This document shows, piece by piece, positions 37,709 through 50,500 of a DNA stretch of 64,000 nt (its first letter is position 1; each line of letters begins with the position of its first letter). This stretch comes from Acidithiobacillus sp. HP-2 (GTDB taxonomy: Bacteria > Pseudomonadota > Gammaproteobacteria > Acidithiobacillales > Acidithiobacillaceae): contig NZ_JACKZA010000001.1 of assembly GCF_015100155.1 (NCBI RefSeq), positions 227,796-291,795 on the forward strand. The letters are read 5' to 3'. The position numbers and the translations under genes are program-made. The notes beneath the pieces are model-generated. The model was not told where the DNA came from, ran no database searches, and worked only from the letters and a program-made list of their open reading frames with translations.

Positions 37709-39253
37709 TCACTCCCACTCAATGGTGGCCGGTGGCTTGGAAGAAATATCGTAAACCACCCGATTGATACCCGATACTTCATTGATGATTCGGGTGGAAA
37801 TGCGGCCCAGAACTGCGTAGGGCAAATGCGCCCAGTCCGCCGTCATCCCGTCGGACGACTCTACCGCACGCAGGGCAATGGTTTCATCATAAGTGCGGGC
37901 ATCGCCCATGACCCCCACACTCCTCACGGGCAGCAAGACGGCAAAGGCCTGCCAAAGCTGATCATATAATCCAGCCTCGCGAACTTCTTCCATGACAATG
38001 CGATCCGCACGCCGCAGTATCTCCAGGCGTGACGCATCAATGGCTCCCAGACAACGAATCGCCAGACCCGGACCCGGAAAGGGTTGCCGACGAATGACTT
38101 CTTCGGGCATACCCAATTCCCGACCCAGCTCCCGGACTTCATCCTTGAATAATTCCCGGAGAGGTTCCACCAGCTGCAGATGCATGCGTTCCGGCAACCC
38201 GCCCACATTATGATGGGATTTGATGGTGGCACTGGGCCCCTTGAATGAAACCGACTCAATGACATCGGGATATAAGGTGCCCTGCGCCAGAAAATCGGCA
38301 CCTTCGACCTTTTTGGCCTCTTCCTCAAAAATCTCAATGAACAAATTGCCAATAGCCTTGCGTTTTTTTTCGGGGTCCGTAACCTGATCCAACACATCCA
38401 GAAAACGTTGCCGGGCATCTATGACCTGTAATGGAATCTGAAAATAATTGCGAAAAACCGTCTGGACCTTTTCGGATTCACCGAAACGCAACAAGCCATT
38501 ATCCACAAAAATACAGGTCAACTGATCGCCTATGGCGCGATGAATCAAAACCGCCGCCACCGCCGAATCCACGCCTCCAGACAGGGCCGCAATGACCTTA
38601 CCCTTGCCGACCTGAGCGCGAATGGTGGCTACGGCACTGTCCACGTAGGAATGCATGGTCCATTGACCGTGACAACCGCAAACACCACGCACAAAGGCCG
38701 TGAGCATTTCTGCCCCACGCGGCGTATGGACTACTTCAAGATGAAATTGCACCCCATAAAAATGGCGAACCGGATCGCCAATAGCCGCTAAAGGCGAATT
38801 GGCACTACTGGCCAGAATCCGAAATCCGTCTGGCATTTTTTCAATGCGATCACCATGACTCATCCAGACTTCTTCCGTGGCTTCCGCGCTTTTAAAAGAC
38901 AACAAAGGCCCCAAAGCTTCCTGAATCTGCAGCTGGGCGCGCCCATATTCCCGATGTTCGGCTTTGGCGACTGCGCCACCCAGCACATGAGCCATCAATT
39001 GCAGACCATAACAGATACCAAGAATCGGCAGACCCAGCGCAAATATACCCGGATCCACCATGGGGGCATCCTGATCGTGAACAGAGGCAGGCCCTCCAGA
39101 CAAAATAATGCCCTGGGGTTCCCAATTCTGTATATCCGTCAGCGACATATGATGCGGATGTATTTCGCAATAAACATGCGTTTCACGCACCCGCCGGGCG
39201 ATCAACTGGGTGAACTGGGAACCGAAATCGAGAATCAGAATGCGTTCTTGCAT
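37709..39253 (-). CDS. guaA: GMP synthase (glutamine-hydrolysing)
   Basis: GuaA converts XMP to GMP. The 514-residue product has an N-terminal glutamine amidotransferase (nucleophile Cys in GICYGLQ), a PP-loop ATPase ([10 protein letters not shown] near residue 232) and the C-terminal dimerisation part ending KPPATIEWE. The triad His and Glu lie in QFHLEVVHT, where the Pro usual between them is Leu. It follows guaB by four bases, forming a guaBA operon, and ends before a hairpin terminator. Confidence 0.97.
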   Translation of the reverse strand: MQERILILDFGSQFTQLIARRVRETHVYCEIHPHHMSLTDIQNWEPQGIILSGGPASVHDQDAPMVDPGIFALGLPILGICYGLQLMAHVLGGAVAKAEHREYGRAQLQIQEALGPLLSFKSAEATEEVWMSHGDRIEKMPDGFRILASSANSPLAAIGDPVRHFYGVQFHLEVVHTPRGAEMLTAFVRGVCGCHGQWTMHSYVDSAVATIRAQVGKGKVIAALSGGVDSAVAAVLIHRAIGDQLTCIFVDNGLLRFGESEKVQTVFRNYFQIPLQVIDARQRFLDVLDQVTDPEKKRKAIGNLFIEIFEEEAKKVEGADFLAQGTLYPDVIESVSFKGPSATIKSHHNVGGLPERMHLQLVEPLRELFKDEVRELGRELGMPEEVIRRQPFPGPGLAIRCLGAIDASRLEILRRADRIVMEEVREAGLYDQLWQAFAVLLPVRSVGVMGDARTYDETIALRAVESSDGMTADWAHLPYAVLGRISTRIINEVSGINRVVYDISSKPPATIEWE

Positions 39254-39256
39254 GGG

Positions 39257-40723
<1,467 letters not shown>

Positions 40724-40740
40724 TCACCTATAACAAGAAA

Positions 40741-40767
40741 GGGGCCGGGTGTGCGCATCCCAGCCCC
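40741..40767 (-). promoter_or_regulatory. GC-rich hairpin with T-rich tail in the guaB leader, possible attenuator
   Basis: On the minus strand GGGGC-tGGG and CCCg-GCCCC form a stem of eight or more pairs around a loop, followed by TTTCTT, and end 23 bases before the guaB ATG. No gene lies upstream on this strand to be terminated, so it may act as an attenuator or leader structure. A second inverted repeat (AGCCTGC at 40854, GCAGGCT at 40881) lies further up in the same 195-base gap. Confidence 0.4.
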
Positions 40768-40912
40768 GTGATAAAAGGCATCCCGAACTATAGCCAATGA
40801 GAAGCCATTTTTCCAGTATGTAGAATTGATTCGGAATTGACCGAAGCGGTCTGAGCCTGCTAACTTTCGCAACTAACGTCGCAGGCTGCCCATATCATAA
40901 CGAAAACATGCA

Positions 40913-41839
40913 ATGACCGTTTCCATCATCGTTCCCTGCCATAATGAATCGGGCAACCTGAAAATCCTTCATGAGCGGGTGAGTGGCATTATGGATGCCT
41001 GCGGGGAACCTTGGGAAATGGTCTGTGTCAACGATGGCAGCACCGATGACACCCTCCTCCAGCTGATCGCCCTGCACCAGCACGACCCTCGGATTCAGGT
41101 CATAGATTTGTCCCGCAACTTTGGGAAAGAAGCCGCTTTAACTGCTGGTCTGGACGCTGCCCAGGGCGATGCCGCCATTCCCCTGGATGCAGACCTGCAG
41201 GACCCTCCAGAGCTCATCCCTGAACTGATTGCCCAATGGCACGATGGTTATGATGTGGTCAACGCCGTACGCCTCTCCCGAGAGGGGGAGTCCTGGCTCA
41301 AACGCGCTTCAGCCCACTTTTTTTACCGGGTGATCAACCGGATGAGCGCCGTAGATATTCCCGCTGACACGGGTGACTTCCGGCTTTTGTCGCGTCCGGT
41401 ACTGGATGCCTTGCAAAGCCTTCCAGAACGCCGTCGTTTCATGAAAGGGCTATTCGCCTGGGTAGGTTTTCGCAGTACCAACATTTACTACCACCGTGCA
41501 CCACGACATAGCGGCAAAACCACCTGGAATTACTGGAAACTCTGGAATTTTGCCGTCGAAGGCATTACCTCATTCAGTCAGGTACCCCTACAATTAGCGG
41601 CTTATCTGGGTTTTATCGTCTCCGGTCTGGCTTTCCTTTATGCTTTGTGGCTGATTATCAGCACCCTCGTTTATGGAAACCCTGTCAAGGGATATCCTTC
41701 CATGATGGTCACCCTGCTGTTTTTAGGCGGAGTGCAATTGATGGCGCTTGGTGTAATAGGTGAATATCTGGGAAGGATTTACGAGGAAAGCAAGCATCGC
41801 CCTATTTATCTGATACGAAAAAAGTGGAATAAATTATGA
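40913..41839 (+). CDS. GT2 family (DPM1/GtrB-like) glycosyltransferase
   Basis: The 308-residue product starts VSIIVPCHNESGNL and has VCVNDGSTDDTL, the metal-binding DADLQDPPEL, and a TGDFRLLSR segment, all typical of polyprenyl-phosphate sugar transferases. Two C-terminal membrane helices follow (LAAYLGFIVSGLAFLYALWL, MMVTLLFLGGVQLMALGVI). It would load a sugar on undecaprenyl phosphate for surface glycan modification. The sugar cannot be told from sequence. It is flanked by housekeeping genes and stands alone; the 177 bases after it are AT-rich with no gene. Confidence 0.9.
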   Translation: MTVSIIVPCHNESGNLKILHERVSGIMDACGEPWEMVCVNDGSTDDTLLQLIALHQHDPRIQVIDLSRNFGKEAALTAGLDAAQGDAAIPLDADLQDPPELIPELIAQWHDGYDVVNAVRLSREGESWLKRASAHFFYRVINRMSAVDIPADTGDFRLLSRPVLDALQSLPERRRFMKGLFAWVGFRSTNIYYHRAPRHSGKTTWNYWKLWNFAVEGITSFSQVPLQLAAYLGFIVSGLAFLYALWLIISTLVYGNPVKGYPSMMVTLLFLGGVQLMALGVIGEYLGRIYEESKHRPIYLIRKKWNKL

Positions 41840-42016
41840 TCACACAATTCACGCAATTATAATAACATATACTTGTTGATTTTTTTCATTTTTAATACTG
41901 TTTTTCTGCATCTATTGATATTGTTTATGTCTTAACATCACCCCACGCTGCTTTTCCCCAACTTTTCAGGTACACTATCGCCGGGAACGACAGACCACCC
42001 TCGCTAGGGATCAGCC

Positions 42017-43501
42017 TTGGTATCTTTAAAATTTTTTATAACCAGCCAGTTAAACATTGCAGAGGCAAGTACGGATAGCTCTGCCGATGCGCCGACCCCG
42101 CTCCCCGTGCAGATTCCTGGCGCGCAGGTAACACCGCGAGCAGAACATAATATCTCCCGGAGGGATATTAGCGACGGCGCCTTGCAGGTACTGAATGGCT
42201 TGCATCGGGCGGGTTTTCAGGCCTACATGGTCGGTGGGGGGGTGCGTGATCTCCTTCTGGGTCGCGAACCCAAGGATTTTGATGTGGCCACGGACGCGCA
42301 TCCGGAGCAGGTGCGCAAACTGTTTCGGCGCAATGCCCGCCTGATTGGGCGGCGCTTTATTCTGGTGCATGTTCAGTTTGGTAGTGAAATCATTGAAGTG
42401 GCGACATTCCGGGGCGGCGCTGATGGCAAAAAGAAGGATGCCAGTGAGCGCAGTGAAAGTGGACGGATTCTGGCCGACAATGTTTACGGGTCGCTGGAAG
42501 AAGATGCCCGGCGCCGGGATTTCACGGCCAATGCCTTGTATTACAACATTGCTGATCGCGGCATTCTGGATTTCTCCACAGGCATGGAAGATTTGCAGGC
42601 TGGCCTTTTACGTATTATTGGGGATCCCGAACAACGCTATCGCGAAGATCCGGTACGCATGTTGCGGGCAGTGCGCTTTGCCGCAAAACTGGGGTTCACA
42701 CTCGACGAAGCCGCCCGTGCGCCCATCAGCACCTGTCGGGACTGCTTGCAGGAAGTGCCCTCTGCGCGACTTTTTGAGGAAACCCTCAAGCTGTTTTTGA
42801 ATGGCAACGCCCGTTCCAGCTTTGAATTACTCCGCCAACATGGTCTGTTCGCTGCTTTATTTCCACAAGTCGACGCCCTCCTCGATACGGACAACGCCGA
42901 ACCTGCCCGGATTTTATTACAGGGCGCCCTGGAAGGGACCGATCAGCGGGTTCACGATGGCAAATCCGTCACGCCGGCCTTCTTGTTTGCAGCCCTGTTC
43001 TGGCCGGTATTGCAACAACAAAGTCAGGTACTGGAGCAGCAAGGAAAACCTGCAGCCATTGCCTTGCAGCAGGCGGCCAGCGATATTCTCCAGGATTGCA
43101 TGGGCCGGGTAGCTGTACCACGGCGCTTTTCCCTGCCCATGCGCGAAATCTGGGATCTCCAGGCGCGTTTTTTGCGCAGAGGCGGAAGACGTCCCCATGC
43201 GCTACTCGCCCATCCCCGCTTCCGTGCGGCCTTTGACTTCTTATTACTACGGATTCAAGCCGGAGAGATCGCTGCCGAATTAGGAAACTGGTGGGAACAA
43301 TTTCAGACTGCCGATCACGAAGGTCGCCGCATCCTGATCGAAGCCGCCCGCTTAGAGGAAAACGGACAGGAAACGGCTCTCGGTCCGCTGCCCGCGACCC
43401 GCAGTCGCCGTCCCAAACGACGGCGTCGCCGTCATCCCCGTTCTGATTCTGTGGCTGCAAAAAATACAGCAGACACTGAAGAAGTGACAGACAACGACTG
43501 A
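42017..43501 (+). CDS. pcnB: Poly(A) polymerase I
   Basis: PcnB adds poly(A) tails that promote RNA decay. The product is 494 residues from a TTG at 42017 (AGGGA six bases upstream). The class II nucleotidyltransferase core shows YMVGGGVRDLLLG, the metal-binding Asp pair in DFDVATDA, RRDFTANALYY and REDPVRMLRAVRFA. The Arg/Lys-rich tail (PKRRRRRHPRSDS) marks PAP rather than CCA enzymes. It lies 24 bases before a second class II nucleotidyltransferase gene. Confidence 0.92.
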   Translation: MVSLKFFITSQLNIAEASTDSSADAPTPLPVQIPGAQVTPRAEHNISRRDISDGALQVLNGLHRAGFQAYMVGGGVRDLLLGREPKDFDVATDAHPEQVRKLFRRNARLIGRRFILVHVQFGSEIIEVATFRGGADGKKKDASERSESGRILADNVYGSLEEDARRRDFTANALYYNIADRGILDFSTGMEDLQAGLLRIIGDPEQRYREDPVRMLRAVRFAAKLGFTLDEAARAPISTCRDCLQEVPSARLFEETLKLFLNGNARSSFELLRQHGLFAALFPQVDALLDTDNAEPARILLQGALEGTDQRVHDGKSVTPAFLFAALFWPVLQQQSQVLEQQGKPAAIALQQAASDILQDCMGRVAVPRRFSLPMREIWDLQARFLRRGGRRPHALLAHPRFRAAFDFLLLRIQAGEIAAELGNWWEQFQTADHEGRRILIEAARLEENGQETALGPLPATRSRRPKRRRRRHPRSDSVAAKNTADTEEVTDND

Positions 43502-43525
43502 CGAGGTCGTACGTCTATCCGCCCC

Positions 43526-44830
43526 ATGGAAGCAGACTCCGCAAATCTCCTCCCCTTGCTGGAAAAGCAGTGGGGAGCTGCAAGGCTGGACCATCTGCGG
43601 CAAATTGGCCGTATTGCCCAACAACTGGGCACCCCTGCCTATCTGGTTGGTGGTGCGGTCCGTGACCTGTTTTTAAAGCGCTATGCGTCCGATCTGGATG
43701 TGGCCGTAGAAGGAGATACGCGCATGCTGGCGGAAGCCTGCAAAGCGCAGATTCATGGCGCGCACTATCAGTTTCATGCCCAGTTCGGCACGGCTATTCT
43801 GGAAGACAGCCAGGGAGTTGCTCTGGATCTTGCCCAGTGCCGACTGGAGCATTACCCCGCCCCGGCTGCCCTGCCGGAAGTTCACCCCGGAAATATTCAT
43901 GCCGACCTGGCGCGCCGGGACTTCACCGTCAATGCCATGGCTATCCGGCTGGATCCCCAACAGTTCGGAATCCTGCTTGATCCTTATGATGGACAGGCTG
44001 ATTTACAGGCCGGTTTACTCAGAACCCTGCATTCCCGCTCGTTTCTGGATGATCCTACCCGCATATTGCGGGGATTACGCTTTGCAACACGTTTTCAGAT
44101 GGATTTGGCCCCGGAATGTCATCAGCAACTCAAACAAGCCCTGCAAGCAGACATTTTTACCCAACTGAGTGGCGCACGATTGTGGCGGGAACTTCGCTAC
44201 CTGTTGGAACTGGAAGCACTACCCAGTGCATTATCCCAGCTGACTGCGTGGAAACTCTGGTTTTTGCTGCGCCCAACACCACCCGCAATCAACACCATGC
44301 AGACTTTGCTGCAGCGCGGTCAGGAACAAATTCAGCGGCTGCGCGCACAGTTTCCTGATGAGCCGCTGGCCATTTTTATCCCCATGCTGACCCTCATCTG
44401 GCATGATGTACCCCTACCCGATCTTCAACACTATCTCGACCGGTGGCCGGTTCCAGACCGGGGTCGACTGCTGGCGGATCTCCAGGTCTTGCCCGGCTTG
44501 CCGGACACCCTGCTTAAGGCAAATCGTCCCAGTCAAAAGGCAAACATCTGGCAAGGTGTCTCGGTCGCGGGCATACTGGCGGCTATGGCGGTATATGCTG
44601 ACAATACAACACTGGTGGACAGCGCCCGTCTTTACTTGCAGGTACAGAGACGTCTCCCGTCGCCATTCAACGGACAGGAACTGCAAACGCTGGGGCTAAA
44701 GGCCGGACCGTCTCTGGGAAAAACATTGAAATCATTGCGGGAAGCCCAACTGGATGGCGAAATCTCGAACAAGGAAAATGCGCAACAATGGTTGATCAAA
44801 CAGGGCATTCTGCCTCCGAACCCGCTGTAA
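43526..44830 (+). CDS. CCA-adding-type tRNA nucleotidyltransferase
   Basis: The 434-residue product is a second class II nucleotidyltransferase: YLVGGAVRDLFLKR, SDLDVAVEGD with the Asp pair, RRDFTVNAMAI and DDPTRILRGLRFA. It lacks the basic tail of poly(A) polymerase and shows no HD phosphohydrolase motif, so it is probably the tRNA CCA-adding (or A-adding) enzyme. Whether it adds CCA alone or only part of it cannot be decided by eye. It overlaps folK by 43 bases. Confidence 0.82.
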   Translation: MEADSANLLPLLEKQWGAARLDHLRQIGRIAQQLGTPAYLVGGAVRDLFLKRYASDLDVAVEGDTRMLAEACKAQIHGAHYQFHAQFGTAILEDSQGVALDLAQCRLEHYPAPAALPEVHPGNIHADLARRDFTVNAMAIRLDPQQFGILLDPYDGQADLQAGLLRTLHSRSFLDDPTRILRGLRFATRFQMDLAPECHQQLKQALQADIFTQLSGARLWRELRYLLELEALPSALSQLTAWKLWFLLRPTPPAINTMQTLLQRGQEQIQRLRAQFPDEPLAIFIPMLTLIWHDVPLPDLQHYLDRWPVPDRGRLLADLQVLPGLPDTLLKANRPSQKANIWQGVSVAGILAAMAVYADNTTLVDSARLYLQVQRRLPSPFNGQELQTLGLKAGPSLGKTLKSLREAQLDGEISNKENAQQWLIKQGILPPNPL

Positions 44831-45357
44831 TTGCCTGGATCAGTATTGGCAGCAATCTTGCTCAGCCCGTGCAACAGGTGCAGAAGGCCATCCAGGCTTT
44901 GGCAGAATTGCCGGATTCAAAGCTGCTATGGTGTTCGCATCTCTATCGCACGGAGCCAGTAGGCGGCGTCGAACAACCGGCGTTCATCAATGCGGTTGCC
45001 CGTTTGCAAACCCATTTGCCGGCCCAGGCCCTGATGCAGGCCCTGCAAAATCTGGAAGCCCTGGCGGGCCGACAACGCAGTGCCGAAGTGTTCTGGGGTC
45101 CACGCATTCTCGATCTGGATTTATTGAGTCATGGCAATCTGATTTCCCATGACCCTGGCCTGCGCGTACCGCATCCGCGCATGAGCGAGAGAGCCTTCGT
45201 CCTGATTCCACTCGCGGAGTTTGATCCTGCGCTGAACTTGCCAGGATGTGGATGTATTGCCGACTATCTGCCCGCCGTTGCTGACCAGTCTGTCACGCGC
45301 CTGCCCGAAGCAGCCATACCCAAGGAAACTTTACGCCCGCACCGAGCCAGCGCGTGA
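44788..45357 (+). CDS. folK: HPPK, folate biosynthesis
   Basis: FolK (2-amino-4-hydroxy-6-hydroxymethyldihydropteridine diphosphokinase) makes the activated pterin for dihydropteroate synthesis. The 189-residue product shows ISIGSNLAQP, the pterin-binding YRTEPVGGVEQPAFINAV, and WGPRILDLDLL with its metal-binding Asp residues, then VPHPRMSERAFVLIPLAE. It starts inside the preceding gene and its stop overlaps the next start (GTGA), so translation is coupled on both sides. Confidence 0.94.
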   Translation: MVDQTGHSASEPAVIAWISIGSNLAQPVQQVQKAIQALAELPDSKLLWCSHLYRTEPVGGVEQPAFINAVARLQTHLPAQALMQALQNLEALAGRQRSAEVFWGPRILDLDLLSHGNLISHDPGLRVPHPRMSERAFVLIPLAEFDPALNLPGCGCIADYLPAVADQSVTRLPEAAIPKETLRPHRASA

Positions 45358-45953
45358 ATCATTCGCGCATCATCAGCATTGAGGGACCCATAGGGGCCGG
45401 TAAAACGAGCTTGGCCCGTCTTCTCGCAGATCATTTTCAAGGCGAATTGATTCTTGAAAAGCCTGAAGAAAACCCCTTCCTGCCCGGCTTTTATCGGCAA
45501 CCCGGCGGCGCACTGGCCACTGAGCTGCAGTTTTTACTTCAGCGCCAGACTCAGTGGCAGACTGCAGCGCTGACCAATGCCTATATCATCAGTGACTACA
45601 GCGCCCGCAAAGACGAAATATTTACGCCCCTGACACTCAATGCGGCTGAATTCCAGTTATTTCAGCAAATCAAAATGCAACTGCATTATCAAGCCACGCC
45701 CGCCGCTTTGCTGATTTTTCTGGATGCCCCCCTCGCCACACTCAAAGAGCGTATCCTGTCCCGGGCCAGAGCCTATGAACAAAATCTGGATACAGCTTAT
45801 TTGGCCAAAGTCCAACAGGCATATCTGCACTGGCGCAGCAACTACACCGCGCCGTGCCTGGAAATCAATACCGCAGAACTGGATTTTGTCCATGAAGAGC
45901 GGCACAATGATAACTTGATTAAAATGGTCAAGTATCACCTGCAAGACATTTGA
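45354..45953 (+). CDS. Deoxynucleoside kinase family protein
   Basis: The 199-residue product (GTG start overlapping the folK stop) has a P-loop GPIGAGKTS at residues 11-19, EKPEENPFL with the base-contacting Glu, DYSARKDEIF as the DRS-like motif, and RARAYEQNLDTAYL as lid. It resembles deoxyguanosine/deoxyadenosine kinases used in nucleoside salvage. The folK-dnk-panB-panC order is common in proteobacteria. Confidence 0.86.
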   Translation: MNHSRIISIEGPIGAGKTSLARLLADHFQGELILEKPEENPFLPGFYRQPGGALATELQFLLQRQTQWQTAALTNAYIISDYSARKDEIFTPLTLNAAEFQLFQQIKMQLHYQATPAALLIFLDAPLATLKERILSRARAYEQNLDTAYLAKVQQAYLHWRSNYTAPCLEINTAELDFVHEERHNDNLIKMVKYHLQDI

Positions 45954-45961
45954 GGAGCACA

Positions 45962-46747
45962 ATGCACAAGAAAATTTCCCGCTGGGTTAAAGACAAACAA
46001 CAGGGCATCAAACGGGCGCTGGTAACCGCCTACGATTACCCCACGGCGCGTTTTGCAGGGGCAGCTGGCATGCACGGTGTTCTGGTCGGAGACTCTCTGG
46101 GGATGGTCGTCTGTGGGAATCATGACACGCTCAACGTCACGCTGGAGCAGATGTGCTACCACACCCGCATGGTGCGCCGTGGCGCTGGCGGATGCCTGGT
46201 ATTTGCCGATCTCCCCTTTGGTACTTATGAGAAAAGCCCGGAACAGGCCTGGGAGTCGGCGGGTGAATTACTGCGTGCCGGGGCCGATGTCATCAAACTG
46301 GAAGGCGGTGCGGAAATGGCAGCGACGGTAGCTTTCTGTGCAGAACGCGGCATCAATATTTGTGCGCATATTGGCCTGACACCCCAGCGCGTTCGCCAGT
46401 GGGGCAGTTTCCAGCGCCAGGGAAACACCGATGCCGAGGCTCAGCGTCTGCATCATGAAGCCGCAGCACTCAGCACAGCCGGGGCGCGGTTTGTGGTTAT
46501 GGAAGCCGTCCCCGATCAGGTCGCTGCCAAAATCAGCAGAGCCATTGATGCCGTCACCATTGGCATTGGTGCGGGGCCTGACACCGACGCTCAGGTGCTG
46601 GTAGCCCATGATGTATTGGGTTTGGAGGCAGAAAGTCCACCCTTCGCACGCCGCTATCTGGAAGCTGGAAACCTGCAGCAGAAAGCCTTCGCCCAATATG
46701 TTCAGGACGTGGTCAGCGGCAATTTTCCGCCCCGACGCCCACACTGA
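45962..46747 (+). CDS. panB: 3-methyl-2-oxobutanoate hydroxymethyltransferase
   Basis: PanB makes ketopantoate for coenzyme A. ATG 45962 has GAGGAG five to ten bases upstream and gives 261 residues. Core parts are [57 protein letters not shown] and [17 protein letters not shown]. It is followed at two bases by panC. Confidence 0.96.
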   Translation: MHKKISRWVKDKQQGIKRALVTAYDYPTARFAGAAGMHGVLVGDSLGMVVCGNHDTLNVTLEQMCYHTRMVRRGAGGCLVFADLPFGTYEKSPEQAWESAGELLRAGADVIKLEGGAEMAATVAFCAERGINICAHIGLTPQRVRQWGSFQRQGNTDAEAQRLHHEAAALSTAGARFVVMEAVPDQVAAKISRAIDAVTIGIGAGPDTDAQVLVAHDVLGLEAESPPFARRYLEAGNLQQKAFAQYVQDVVSGNFPPRRPH

Positions 46748-46748
46748 C

Positions 46749-47588
46749 ATGCCGGTATTCAAGGATATTGCCAGCCTGCGTCAGTGGCGCCAAAGCCTGC
46801 GCGGCACCCTCGCGTTTGTCCCCACCATGGGAAACCTGCACGACGGTCATATGGCTTTGGTCCGCCTGGCTGCCGCCCGGGCCGAACAGGTGCTGGTCAG
46901 CATTTACGTCAACCCGCTGCAGTTCGGGCCGCAGGAGGATTTCGCCCATTATCCCCGCAGTCTCGACAAGGACTTACAGCAACTCCACGCAGCGGGATGC
47001 TCCACAGTTTTCACCCCGGACGATGCATTGATGTATCCGCGTGGCAGAAAGGATCTTTCCATCATCATACCGCCCCACAGTCTGGCCAAAGTCCTTTGTG
47101 GGGCCAGTCGTCCGGGACATTTTGCCGGGGTCTGCACCGTAGTCAACAAACTCTTGCAGATGGTTCAGCCCGAAATTCTGATCCTTGGCGAAAAAGACTA
47201 TCAGCAACTGCGGATTGTTCAGCAAATGGTGGCCGACATGAACATGACCACCCAGATTCTTCCTGGCCCTGTTCAAAGAGAAGCGGACGGATTGGCCTAC
47301 AGCTCACGCAATGCACGGCTCAGCCCTGGCGAGCGGCAAATGGCTCCTCTGTTGGCTGCTACACTGTTCGATCTGGTCCAGCGCAGCACCCCTCAGACAT
47401 CGGCTGCAGAATTGGCCCAAGCCGGTCGAGAACGTCTTGAACAAGCCGGATTTATCATGGATTATCTGGAATTACGGGACAGCGACACGCTACAGGCCGT
47501 GAATGTCGCCCAGCCCGGTGCGCGCTGGTTTGCGGCCGCGCATCTCGGGCAGACCCGGCTCATTGACAATGTTATGATTCCCTTATGA
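46749..47588 (+). CDS. panC: Pantothenate synthetase
   Basis: PanC joins pantoate and beta-alanine. ATG 46749 gives 279 residues with [16 protein letters not shown] (HIGH-like), [43 protein letters not shown] and SSRNARLSP. All active-site motifs are present. Its stop overlaps the next start by four bases. Confidence 0.96.
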   Translation: MPVFKDIASLRQWRQSLRGTLAFVPTMGNLHDGHMALVRLAAARAEQVLVSIYVNPLQFGPQEDFAHYPRSLDKDLQQLHAAGCSTVFTPDDALMYPRGRKDLSIIIPPHSLAKVLCGASRPGHFAGVCTVVNKLLQMVQPEILILGEKDYQQLRIVQQMVADMNMTTQILPGPVQREADGLAYSSRNARLSPGERQMAPLLAATLFDLVQRSTPQTSAAELAQAGRERLEQAGFIMDYLELRDSDTLQAVNVAQPGARWFAAAHLGQTRLIDNVMIPL

Positions 47589-50500
47589 ACTCACGTCTCC
47601 GCGAAATCCCCTACAACTACACCTCTTTTTCCGATGGCGAAATCGTCTCGCGCCTGATTGGCCAGGAAGCCTGGCGCATTCTCGAAGACCTGCGCGAACA
47701 ACGCGTCACCGGGCGTTCAGCGCGCATGCTTTTTGAGGTGTTGGGCGATCTCTGGGTGGTAGAGCGTAATCCCTATATTCAGGATGACCTGGCCCGCGAC
47801 AAGAGCCGGCGAGAAGCCCTGTGGAATGCACTGGACCATCGCCTCAACGACATCAGCGCGCGTGCCGAGGGCAATGCGCTGGTATTACGGCTATTGGCTA
47901 ACACCCGGGAAGCCGTACGAACCTTCACCCGGCAGTTTGATGAAGATCTGCAACTACGCAAAAAATCGGAAAAGCGTCTTCTGAAAATTACGGCACGGGA
48001 TAATGTCGATTTCAGCGCCTATGCGCGCATCGCCCATATTACCGATGCTTCCGACTGGCGGGTGGAAATTCCTTTTGTGGTGCTCTATCCCGCCGATGAA
48101 TCCGAAGTGCAACGCATGGTAGCCGCCTGCCGCGAACTGGGTCTTGCCATCATTCCGCGCGGCGGCGGCACCGGCTATACCGGCGGCGCCATCCCGCTCC
48201 GGCGTCACACGGCCGTCATCAACACCGAAAAACTGGAGCAGACCTCGGCTATTGAAATGATTACGCCGGCGGGACTGAACTCCGCAGTACCCAGCATGGT
48301 CGCGGGTGCCGGCGTTGTCACCAAAGTGGTTGCCGATGCTGCCGATGCTGCTGGTCTGGTGTTCGCGGTAGATCCCACATCCATGGATGCTTCCACCATC
48401 GGCGGCAATATCGCCATGAATGCCGGAGGCAAAAAAGCGGTACTTTGGGGTACAGCCCTGGATAATTTAATCTCCTGGCGCATGGTCACCCCCGACGGTA
48501 ACTGGCTGGAAGTGGAACGCCTGAACCATAACCTCGGCAAAATTCATGATCAGCCGCAGGTGGATTTCCTACTCAAACGCTTTGCTGCCGATGGCAAATC
48601 GCCATTGGGTGAGCCAGAAAAACTCACCCTGCCGGGCGCCAGCTTCCGCAAGCCTGGCCTGGGTAAAGATGTTACCGACAAATTCCTCGGCGGACTACCG
48701 GGCATTCAGAAAGAAGGCTGCGATGGCATCATCACCTCCGGACGTTTCCTGCTGCATCTCATGCCCGCCCATATCCGCACGGTTTGCCTGGAGTTTTACG
48801 GGAGCGACCTGAATGCTGCGGTGCCCGCCATCGTCGAAGTGAAATCCTTCGTGGAAAGCCAGAAAGATGTTCTGCTGACCGGATTGGAGCATCTCGACGA
48901 CCGCTATCTGAAAGCCATCAAATACAGTAACAAGGCTCCCCGCCACGAGCGCCCGAAAATGCTCCTGCTGGCCGATATTGCCAGCGATGATCCTGATGCG
49001 GCCGGAGCCACGGCGGCCGCAGTCGTGCGCATTGCCAATGCCCGGGGCGGCGAAGGCTTCGTAGCCACCACACCCGAATCGCGACGGCGCTTCTGGGCCG
49101 ACCGCAGCCGCACTGCCGCCATATCCGCCCACACCAACGCCTTCAAAATCAATGAAGACGTGGTGATTCCTCTGGAACAACTGGGTGCGTATACGCGCGC
49201 TGTGGAACGCATCAATATTGAACAGTCCATCAGCAGCAAATTGCGCAGCCTCGCGGCGTTGGAAGCCTATTTCAACGGCGACATGGCCGAAATCCGCAAA
49301 GCCAAAGATTACGAAGATTCCAGCGAAGATCAGGCCATTGTTGCCGCCAAAAGAGCGGCGGCCCTCGCCCTGATTGAGGATACCCGACAACGTTGGGAAT
49401 CCCTGCTCAGGCTGCTCGATGACGACGCAGCCTTGCATCCCGAACTGCTGGACGCTCCGGCGGCTGCGGCGCTGCAGCCGGAAGAAACCCTCATTGACCT
49501 GCTCCTGCGCGGGGCTTTGCGGGTCAGCTATCGGGAGCGGGTAGGAAGGCCACTGGAGGCGCTATTTGCGGGAGATGCCTTTAATGCCCTGCGCGAACGG
49601 ATCCGGGAAATTCACGCAGAGCACAAACGCGCCCGCTTGTTCGTCGCGCTGCACATGCATGCGGGTGATGGCAATATCCACACCAACATTCCGGTTTTAT
49701 CCAGTAATCATCGCATGCTCCATGAGGCCGACGGCGTAGTGGACCGGATCATGGCCATCGCCCTGGAACTGGGCGGTGTCATTTCCGGCGAACACGGCAT
49801 TGGCATTACTAAAATGCGCTGGCTGGAACCGGAAAAAATAGCCGCCTTTGCCCGCTACAAGGCCGAAGTGGACCCCGGTAATGTCTTCAATCCGGGCAAG
49901 CTGCTGGCAGGCTCAGGTCTGGACAACGCCTACACCCCCTCCCTGCAACTGGTAGAGCAGGAAGCCCTGCTCCTCGAAGCCAGCGAACTGGGCGAACTCA
50001 ACCGCGAAATCAAGGATTGCCTGCGTTGCGGCAAGTGCAAACCGGTCTGCATGACCCACATTCCCCGGGCCAATCTGCTCTATTCGCCGCGCAACAAAAT
50101 TCTGGCGACCGGCTTGCTGATTGAGGCCTTTTTGTACGAGGAACAAACCCGGCGCGGTGTTTCGCGGCAGCATTTTGAAGCGATGAATGATGTCGCCGAT
50201 CACTGTACTACCTGCCACAAATGCATGACGCCCTGCCCGGTGGATATTGATTTCGGCAAGGTTTCCATTCATATGCGCAACATTCTCCGGGCGCGTGGTG
50301 AAAAATCCTTCAATATGGGGACCCGCCTGGCCATGAGCTACCTGAATGCCACTGAACCCGGCAAGGTGCACTTCATGCGTCAGGGGGTTCTGCAGACCAT
50401 GTTCAAGGCCCAGGCACTGGCCCATGACATCGTCAAGCCCTTGCTGCCCAAGGGCCCGCCGCCGGCGACAACCGGCAAGGCCAGCATGCGTACGGAAGTC

